DNA from: Acidobacteriota bacterium
Lineage (GTDB): Bacteria; Acidobacteriota; Vicinamibacteria; Vicinamibacterales; SCN-69-37
Length of the DNA: 64,000 nucleotides
Assembly: GCA_016716905.1 (NCBI GenBank)
Contig: JADJUS010000022.1
Span: 806,001-870,000, forward strand
Reading direction: 5' to 3'
Shown: piece by piece, positions 58,519 through 64,000 of the stretch
Layout of the letters: every line of letters starts with the position of its first letter
How positions within the stretch are numbered: position 1 is the first letter of the stretch
The notes under the pieces: model-generated
Told to the model about the DNA's origin: nothing
Seen by the model: the letters and a program-made list of their open reading frames with translations, nothing else
Database searches by the model: none
Position numbers and translations under genes: made by a program

Positions 58519-61149
58519 GTGACCCGACTCCTGATCGCCGTCGTGGCCGCTTTGGCGGTGGGTGTGGTTGCATATTTCGCCTGGGTGGGCAGGCGGGCCA
58601 CGTCGATCGAGGTGGGCATTCCCCAGGCGCTGGCCGACGAGCGGGCGTCCCGCATTCGCGACCTGACGTACGAGGCCTCGTTCGATATTCCTGCCGCGCG
58701 CACTGAGCCGATCCACGGATCGATCACCGCCAGGTTCACCCTCAACGATGTCGCGGCGCCGCTCGTCTTCGACTTCGCCCAACCCGCCGAGAAGTTCCTG
58801 GGCGCCACGGTCAACGGCCAGGCCACCTCAGAGGTCGCGTCGCGCAACGGGCACCTGATTGTCCCGGCGAACCTGCTCGTTCCTGGTCAGCCCAATGAAG
58901 TCACGCTCACTTTCGTCGCCGGCGACGAGGCCCTGAACCGGCAGGACGAATTTCTCTACACACTCTTTGTGCCGGCCCGGGCGTCACTGGCCATGCCGGT
59001 GTTCGACCAACCCAACCTCAAGGCGCGCTGGGTTTTGTCGCTCAAGATTCCCGACGGCTGGACGGCGGTCGCCAATGGCGCCACCACGGGGGAGATACGG
59101 CTCAACAACCGGACGCAGCTGATCTTCGCGAAAACCGAACCGTTGCCGACGTACCTCTTCGCGTTCGCCGCGGGCAAGTTCCTGATCGAGACGGGCGAGC
59201 GCGACGGCCGCCAGTTCCGGATGCTGCATCGCGAAACCGACGCGGCCAAAGTAGCCCGCAATCGCGACGCGATTTTTGATCTGCATCACACGGCGTTGCG
59301 GTGGCTGGAAGACTACACGGCGATCCCCTACCCCTTTGGGAAGTTCGACTTCGTCGCCATTCCGTCGTTCCAGTTCGGCGGGATGGAACACGCGGGCGCG
59401 GTGTTCTACAACGCGTCCTCGATGTTCCTGGATGAGACGGCTACACAGAACCAGCGGCTCGGTCGCGCCAGCCTCATCGCGCATGAAACCGCGCACATGT
59501 GGTTCGGCGATTTGGTGACCATGCAGTGGTTCAACGACGTCTGGATGAAGGAGGTCTTTGCCAACTTCATGGCGGCGAAGATCGTGAATCCTGCCTTTCC
59601 GGAGGTGAACCACGACCTTCGATTCCTCTACTCGCACTACCCAGCGGCGTACGAAGTTGACCGCACAGCCGGCGCGAACCCCATCCGTCAGTCACTGGCC
59701 AATCTGAACGAGGCCGGGTCTCTCTACGGCGCCATCATCTACCAGAAAGCGCCCATCGTCATGCGCCAACTGGAGTTGTTGCTGGGCGCCGACGCGTTCC
59801 GTGACGGCCTGCGCGAGTATCTCAAGGCGCACGCCATGGCCAACGCCACCTGGCCCGACCTGATCCGCGTGCTCGACGCGCGCACACCGGCTGACCTTGT
59901 AGCGTGGAGCCGCGCGTGGGTGGAAGAGCGCGGACGGCCGCAGGTGACGGTGGATGTGAAGCCGGACAGCGCCGGTGGAATCACCGTGGCGCTCCAGGTC
60001 GGCGACGCTTTGGCTCCACAGAGCGGGTCTGGCCGCGGACTGGTGTGGCCGCAGACACTGCACGTCGTGTTGGGGCATGGCGCACACGCCATGAACGTCG
60101 ATGTCACGCTGGGCGACTCGGGACGCGCGTCGTTTTCGCAGGCGCCGTTCCCGAGCGAGGGAGGCGGGACGCCCACAGACATTCGCTGGGTGCTGCCCAC
60201 AGGCGGCGGCCTCGGCTACGGCGACTTCGTGCTTCCCGCTGCGATGCTCGACGCTTTGGCGGCCGACCTGTCAGCGATCGTGGATCCACTGACGCGCGGA
60301 GCCGCGCTGGTCACGCTGTGGGAGTCCATGCTCGAAGGACGCATCCCCGCCGCGCGCGTCCGCGAGGCGTTGATGGTCGCGTTGCCGCTGGAGCGGGATG
60401 AACTCAATGTGGCGCGACAAATGGGATACCTCCAGTCGCTGTTCTGGCGGTTTTCGTCTGCCGACGAGCGGACCGCCCTGGCCCCCGCCCTTGAGGCGTT
60501 GCTGCGCGACGGGCTCACCCGTGCCGGCACTATCAGTTTGAAGAGCGCATGGTTCAACGCCGTGCGCAGCACCGCCACGACACCGGAGACCATTGCCTGG
60601 CTCCGTCGCGTCTGGAACAGGGAGGAAACCGTTCCCGGGCTTCCGCTCTCTGAGAATGACGAAACGGATCTGGCGCTCGACCTCGCGCTGCGCGGCGCCA
60701 CCGACGCGCAGGCACTGCTTGACGCGCAGGAGGCGCGCATCACCAACCCCGATCGCAAAGCGCGCTTCGTGTTCGTCCGGCCGGCTCTGGCCGACAGCGC
60801 CGCCACCCGTGAGGCGCTGTTCGAACGGTTCAAGGACGTCGCCAACCGGCGGCGCGAAGCCTGGGTGCTCGAGGCGATGGGCTATCTGCACCATCCCGTC
60901 CGCGCCGGCTCCGCGCGCCACCTGATCGTGCCCGCCCTGCAGATGGTGCGCGAGATCCGTGACACCGGCGACATCTTCTTCCCGAAGCGATGGGCGGACG
61001 CGGCGCTCGGCGGCCATCGCTCACCAGAGGCCGCCGCCGACGTGCGCGCGTACCTGGACAGCCTCCCCGCCGACTATCCCGAGCGCCTGCGCTGGGTGCT
61101 GCTGGCGTCAGCCGATCCGCTGTTCCGCGCTGCAACCATCGTGCGCTGA
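58519..61149 (+). CDS. M1-family zinc aminopeptidase
   Basis: The 876-residue protein begins with a signal or anchor helix (LLIAVVAALAVGVVAYFAWV). The catalytic domain has the zinc site H322-E-T-A-H326 and Glu345 (HETAHMWFGD...KEVFAN), the normal gluzincin spacing. The substrate motif reads GGMEHAG rather than the usual G-x-M-E-N. The C-terminal half contains ERAP1-like helical repeats. It probably trims peptides in the periplasm. It is unlinked to its neighbours by operon structure. Confidence 0.93.
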   Translation: MTRLLIAVVAALAVGVVAYFAWVGRRATSIEVGIPQALADERASRIRDLTYEASFDIPAARTEPIHGSITARFTLNDVAAPLVFDFAQPAEKFLGATVNGQATSEVASRNGHLIVPANLLVPGQPNEVTLTFVAGDEALNRQDEFLYTLFVPARASLAMPVFDQPNLKARWVLSLKIPDGWTAVANGATTGEIRLNNRTQLIFAKTEPLPTYLFAFAAGKFLIETGERDGRQFRMLHRETDAAKVARNRDAIFDLHHTALRWLEDYTAIPYPFGKFDFVAIPSFQFGGMEHAGAVFYNASSMFLDETATQNQRLGRASLIAHETAHMWFGDLVTMQWFNDVWMKEVFANFMAAKIVNPAFPEVNHDLRFLYSHYPAAYEVDRTAGANPIRQSLANLNEAGSLYGAIIYQKAPIVMRQLELLLGADAFRDGLREYLKAHAMANATWPDLIRVLDARTPADLVAWSRAWVEERGRPQVTVDVKPDSAGGITVALQVGDALAPQSGSGRGLVWPQTLHVVLGHGAHAMNVDVTLGDSGRASFSQAPFPSEGGGTPTDIRWVLPTGGGLGYGDFVLPAAMLDALAADLSAIVDPLTRGAALVTLWESMLEGRIPAARVREALMVALPLERDELNVARQMGYLQSLFWRFSSADERTALAPALEALLRDGLTRAGTISLKSAWFNAVRSTATTPETIAWLRRVWNREETVPGLPLSENDETDLALDLALRGATDAQALLDAQEARITNPDRKARFVFVRPALADSAATREALFERFKDVANRRREAWVLEAMGYLHHPVRAGSARHLIVPALQMVREIRDTGDIFFPKRWADAALGGHRSPEAAADVRAYLDSLPADYPERLRWVLLASADPLFRAATIVR

Positions 61150-61153
61150 CCGT

Positions 61154-61489
61154 CCACGTACGGATCTTTCACCATGAAGGTCCATGAAGATCCATGAAGA
61201 CCATGGGCTGTCAAAAAAGCGCCTGGTTGGGAGCCCGGCTCTGCCGGGCTGCGCGATCAGAGGGAAGGCGAAAAAATGAAAAGGAACTCGGAGGCGAATA
61301 GGGTCGATCGAGCCTATTCGCCTCCGAGTTCCTTTTCATTTTTTCGCCTTCCCTCTGATCGTGCCTGCCGCCACAGGCGGCGCCCAACCTGGCGCCTTCA
61401 TGGAACTTCATGCCCTTCATGGTGAATCTGTTCTCCTGAAACGGCCCTGGCCTCTGCGTCTCTGCGTCTCTCTGTGATCCGTACGTGAT
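61154..61489. repeat. Large imperfect inverted-repeat element (about 336 bases)
   Basis: This gap between the M1 peptidase and the ECF genes is filled by nested inverted repeats. From outside inward the matched pairs are CCACGTACGGATC against GATCCGTACGTG, a TTCACCATGAAG block against its complement near 61404-61428, a GG(T)TTGGG block, and the perfect 48-bp stem. Both arms also carry small G/C hairpins. The right arm contains the same dispersed element seen at 53499. No protein-coding frame is credible here, so it looks like a non-autonomous palindromic element. Confidence 0.75.
61255..61360. repeat. Perfect 48-bp hairpin
   Basis: Bases 61255-61302 and 61313-61360 are exact reverse complements, with a 10-base loop GTCGATCGAG. 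No T-run follows, so a simple terminator is unlikely. Such a long perfect stem is normally unstable in replication, implying recent origin or active maintenance. Confidence 0.9.
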
Positions 61490-61512
61490 CTCTCCGTGGA
61501 CTCGCTTCCCGA

Positions 61513-61518
61513 TATACT
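61513..61518 (+). promoter_or_regulatory. -10 box TATACT for the ECF cassette
   Basis: TATACT is followed by 7 bases and GTG 61526. It supports that GTG over one ten codons upstream and fits a leaderless message for the four-gene transporter unit. Confidence 0.5.
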
Positions 61519-61525
61519 GCGACCC

Positions 61526-62119
61526 GTGTCCGTTCGCACGTCGCTCGTCATCGCCTTCACCGCCCTGAATCTCACCATCGGGGGCTTGGTGGCGTGGCTG
61601 AAGCTGCCGATCTACCTGGATTCCACCGGCATCGTGCTGGCGAGTCTCCTGCTCGGCTGGCGCGCCGGTGTGAGTTGTGCGGTCCTCACCTGCCTCATCG
61701 GGTTTTTCGTCGTGAATCCGTACCTGCCCTTCTTCACCGGCACCGCGATCGTGATCGCCCTCGTGGTTGATCAACTGCGGCGTCGCAACATGTACCGTTC
61801 ACCGCTGCTGACCGTCGTCAGCGCATTGATCCTGGCGTGCGCGGCGGCACTGGCGTCCGCGCCTGTGGCGGCATTTGTGTTTGGCGGGGTCACCACCAGC
61901 GGGTCTGATTTGATTACCGCGTTTTTTCGCGCCACAGGACAGAGCCTGATCGACAGCGTGATGCTCTCGCAACTGACCAGCGAACCCGTGGACAAACTCA
62001 TCGTCACGCTGGTGTCCATTTCGGTCGTAAGGGCACTGCCGAACTCATTCCTGACCCAGCACGGCCTTCGCGGTCACAAAGACCTCAGAGGTCCTCTCTC
62101 ATCTCAGGAAGACCTCTGA
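61526..62119 (+). CDS. ECF transporter substrate-binding (S) component
   Basis: The 197-residue protein has six hydrophobic segments. It has the family features AWLKLPIYLDSTGIVLASLL near the N-terminus and SEPVDKLIVTLVSISVVRAL near the C-terminus. The S component gives vitamin or metabolite specificity to energy-coupling-factor importers. The ligand cannot be inferred. The last residues (KDLRGPLSSQEDL) are encoded by a palindromic DNA element, so the native C-terminus was probably extended by it. Confidence 0.82.
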   Translation: MSVRTSLVIAFTALNLTIGGLVAWLKLPIYLDSTGIVLASLLLGWRAGVSCAVLTCLIGFFVVNPYLPFFTGTAIVIALVVDQLRRRNMYRSPLLTVVSALILACAAALASAPVAAFVFGGVTTSGSDLITAFFRATGQSLIDSVMLSQLTSEPVDKLIVTLVSISVVRALPNSFLTQHGLRGHKDLRGPLSSQEDL

Positions 62120-62125
62120 GGTCTT
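62079..62125. repeat. 15-bp inverted repeat with GACCTCWGAGGTC cores
   Basis: AAGACCTCAGAGGTC (62079-62093) and its exact complement (62111-62125) flank a 17-base loop. Each arm is itself nearly palindromic. The same GACCTCTGAGGT core is in the hairpin at 14131-14193. It spans the stop codon of the S-component gene. Confidence 0.8.
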
Positions 62126-62131
62126 AAGTCT

Positions 62132-62818
62132 GTGGCTGGCGGCATCAGCGGTATTCGCGCCATCGCCCTGCTGGCGGTGTATCTGGGCATCAGCGTCTGC
62201 GCCTCATCGTTCGGCATCCCGGCATGGCTGACGTGCGTCGCCACGTTTGCGGCGCTGTTTGCCTGGTTTCGTATCTGGCCGCATCTGATCACGCTCGTGG
62301 TGATCTTTGGCATGTACGGCTTGGTGCTCGGCATGCCGCGCCCGGAGCCGTGGCCCGAGGCGCTGCGGTTGGTGCTCAACGACACCTCGCAGTTTTCGCT
62401 GCGGGTGCTGCTGTACCTGATCGTGCCGATGATCTTCTTCACATCCGTTGTGGACCCCTACCAGTTGGCCCGCGATATCGCACGATTGCGAATTCCTGGC
62501 GCCGGTCCCGTGCTCCAACTCATCGGATCGATTCGCCTGGCCGTGTTCAACCGGCTTGGGGAAATTGACTCGCACCTTGCCGTGCGGGGTATCAACTCGG
62601 CGTCGGGCGTGGGGCGATTGCGCACGGTCGGCCTGTGGACCGTGCCGTTGCTGGCCGCGCTCATCACCGAAGCGGCCAACCGCTCGGCTTATTGCCAGAT
62701 GCTCGGCCTGCCGTTTCCGCCGACACTGGCCGCCACCAGGTCACCCGTCGGCCCCGTGGACATCGCGTTGTTTGCCTGCGCCGGAGGACTGCTACTGCTG
62801 TGGCGATTTACGTCCTGA
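62132..62818 (+). CDS. ECF transporter transmembrane (T) component, EcfT/CbiQ-like
   Basis: The 228-residue protein has about five hydrophobic helices. The EcfT coupling region carries VVDPYQLARDIARLRIPGAG and, further on, IDSHLAVRGINSAS, where A-x-x-x-R-G is the short motif that contacts the ATPases. The C-terminal AALITEAANRSAYCQMLGL is usual. It joins the S component to the two ATPase-like subunits encoded next. The GTG start lies 12 bases after the S-component stop. Confidence 0.85.
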   Translation: MAGGISGIRAIALLAVYLGISVCASSFGIPAWLTCVATFAALFAWFRIWPHLITLVVIFGMYGLVLGMPRPEPWPEALRLVLNDTSQFSLRVLLYLIVPMIFFTSVVDPYQLARDIARLRIPGAGPVLQLIGSIRLAVFNRLGEIDSHLAVRGINSASGVGRLRTVGLWTVPLLAALITEAANRSAYCQMLGLPFPPTLAATRSPVGPVDIALFACAGGLLLLWRFTS

Positions 62819-63333
62819 CGTCCAACCCAAACGTGATTGACTTCGACCACGCCGGCCTGCAGCGGCGCGTGGAGGCCGCGCTCGGCGTCCCGGTGGCGGT
62901 GTATCGTCCGCTTTCGTTTGTCGAACACAGCGGATTCAGCGAAACGGTCAGGGAAGAAATTGGCCTCGTCCTTTCCAATCACCATGAAGATCAGCCGCCC
63001 CTCCGACAGTTCGACGCGTTCGTCCAGGCCTGGGATCTGGGTGCCCACCTGGACCGGCGCGTCCTGGATCTTTCAGGCGGCTGGCGCAAGTTCCTGGGCC
63101 TGGCGCTGTTCATGAACCGACCCCTGCCGGCGCGATTGCTCCTTGATGCCACCAGTCACTTGAGCGACGCGCGAATACGCACGTTGCTCGCGCGTGCGGC
63201 CGAACAGGGCGATGCCGTGTTCTGCGAGTACGATCCCCAACTGTTGCTGGCGCTTCCCGCAGACGCGAGTGCGCCCGCGGCACCACCGCTCAGGCGGCTG
63301 AATGACGACGGCACAACGGTGGCCGAGGCATGA
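62800..63333 (+). CDS. Truncated ECF ATPase-like subunit lacking Walker A
   Basis: The 177-residue protein lacks the first ATPase strands and the P-loop. What remains is a Q-loop-like region (FSETVREEIGLVL), an intact signature (LDLSGGWRKFLGLALFM), a Walker B-like strand without the catalytic Glu (ARLLLDATSHLSD), and no H-loop His (VFCEYDPQLL). It therefore cannot bind ATP by itself but could present its LSGG motif to the partner. It overlaps the EcfT gene by 19 bases and the next ATPase gene by 4. The reading frame is intact, which argues against a recent pseudogene. Confidence 0.75.
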   Translation: MAIYVLTSNPNVIDFDHAGLQRRVEAALGVPVAVYRPLSFVEHSGFSETVREEIGLVLSNHHEDQPPLRQFDAFVQAWDLGAHLDRRVLDLSGGWRKFLGLALFMNRPLPARLLLDATSHLSDARIRTLLARAAEQGDAVFCEYDPQLLLALPADASAPAAPPLRRLNDDGTTVAEA

Positions 63334-64000
63334 GCCTGTTACGCCTCGACAGCGTGAGCTTCCGGTACGGAACCTCTGCTCCAGTGCTGAGCGACGTCTC
63401 GTTCGTCCTGCAGGCCGGCGAATCCGCACTCGTGCTTGGCGACAATGGATCCGGCAAGAGCACGCTCGGCCGGCTGATCGGCGGGCTGCTGCGGCCCACC
63501 ACAGGCACCATCTTCATTGGGGGTGAGCCACTGGATCGCGTGCCCGTGCGGGCGCGGCCCTCCAAGACGATCTACGTGTCGCAGGTAAGTTACCTGCAGT
63601 TCTTTCGCGCCTCGCTTGCGGATGAGATCACGTTGGCGGCGAAACAGTCCGGGCACCCTCCACCCGCCGAGGAGACGATCGCGCGCTTCAGCCTGCCGTC
63701 GCTCGAGACCAATCCGCGGGACCTCACCTATCCGGAAATGTGGCGGCTGCAATTGCTGCTGCTCGGCGCGGTGTTCCGCCCTTCCGTGATGTTCATCGAC
63801 GAGATCGTCGCTCCCGGCGCACGAGAACAACGCGAGGCTCTGGAATTCACTCTGGCGCAACGCCACGCGCAGGGCCGCGTCACGCTCCTGGCGTATCAGC
63901 GATCCCTCGACACGCACTTCGATCGGGTGTTTTGGGTGAAGGGGGGCAGGGCACTGGGCCGGTCGGCCAGTCCCGAAGGACTCGGGCAATCCGTTGGGCT
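63330..64000 (+). CDS. ECF ATPase subunit with Walker A but without the LSGGQ signature (runs off the window)
   Basis: About 223 residues are visible. Walker A is GDNGSGKST near residue 39, the Q-loop is VSQVSYLQFF, and Walker B with the catalytic acid is VMFIDEIV. At the signature position the sequence is DLTYPEMWRLQLLLLG, with no S-G-G. The H-loop reads LLAYQRSLD, with Gln for His. It complements the upstream subunit, so together they would form one complete composite ATP site. ATGA overlap couples the two genes. The 3' end is outside the window. Confidence 0.85.
   Translation, partial: MSLLRLDSVSFRYGTSAPVLSDVSFVLQAGESALVLGDNGSGKSTLGRLIGGLLRPTTGTIFIGGEPLDRVPVRARPSKTIYVSQVSYLQFFRASLADEITLAAKQSGHPPPAEETIARFSLPSLETNPRDLTYPEMWRLQLLLLGAVFRPSVMFIDEIVAPGAREQREALEFTLAQRHAQGRVTLLAYQRSLDTHFDRVFWVKGGRALGRSASPEGLGQSVG

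Noticed and set aside
61255..61360. A rho-independent terminator for the M1 peptidase gene
   Set aside because: The 48-bp stem has no T-run after it, lies over 100 bases from the stop, and is part of a larger nested palindrome. An element is a better explanation.
1..64000. tRNA, rRNA or riboswitch genes
   Set aside because: I examined the intergenic gaps by eye for cloverleaf arms, CCA ends and known riboswitch cores and saw none. The gaps are few and mostly filled by repeats or promoters. A covariance-model scan would be decisive.
63330..64000. The missing LSGGQ in the last ATPase being a frameshift artefact
   Set aside because: The frame stays open with sensible ATPase sequence on both sides of the signature position, including Walker B immediately after, so the substitution appears real.

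Overview
The window is GC-rich, gene-dense bacterial chromosome. The VWFA-related secreted protein at 3501-4382, the general gene content and the intergenic repeat style suggest an Acidobacteriota member, perhaps Vicinamibacteria. That placement is an inference; there is no rRNA, tRNA or CRISPR array to anchor it.

Region by region: (1) 2-5606: end of an ECF sigma factor gene and a coiled-coil membrane partner, an SRPBCC protein, an ABC-2 exporter pair, a VWA protein, and YtxH/DUF948-like envelope-stress proteins. (2) 5569-14110: housekeeping run fabH, ruvBAC, yebC, a methyltransferase, a fused 2-oxoacid dehydrogenase E1 and a tRNA-dihydrouridine synthase. (3) 14210-22709: a NodU-type carbamoyltransferase with a fused methyltransferase/2OG-dioxygenase, a PAS histidine kinase and receiver, a degenerate kinase-like protein overlapping an NtrC-type regulator, a Crp/Fnr regulator behind a sigma-54-like promoter, csbD, and a small protein with a leader-peptide-like N-terminus. 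(4) 22737-57515, broken by a few unrelated genes: a large surface-glycan locus. It holds GT-A, GT-B and GT-C glycosyltransferases, a UbiA prenyltransferase, asparagine synthetase, five PhyH-family 2OG oxygenases, an SDR, a methyltransferase, a Wzm/Wzt ABC exporter whose ATPase has a C-terminal domain, an AlgI-like MBOAT acyltransferase and three SGNH-like proteins. (5) 57525-61149: msrBA and an M1 aminopeptidase. (6) 61526 to the window end: an ECF-type transporter cassette (S, T, and two incomplete ATPases).

The glycan locus most likely builds and decorates a lipid-linked polysaccharide on the cytoplasmic face, exports it through Wzm/Wzt, and modifies it further with O-acyl, carbamoyl, methyl and oxidised groups. 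Two of the five PhyH proteins have H-x-N in place of the iron-binding H-x-D, so they may do different chemistry.

The most notable signals are: the ECF ATPase pair, in which one subunit lacks Walker A and keeps the LSGG signature while the other keeps Walker A and lacks the signature; the paired H-x-N PhyH proteins; a TANNNT-like -10 box 6-7 bases before many start codons, suggesting widespread leaderless transcripts; a palindromic element inserted twice, in opposite orientations, within one glycosyltransferase gene; a frame break in a duplicated-domain glycosyltransferase; and a 336-base inverted-repeat element with a perfect 48-bp hairpin core.
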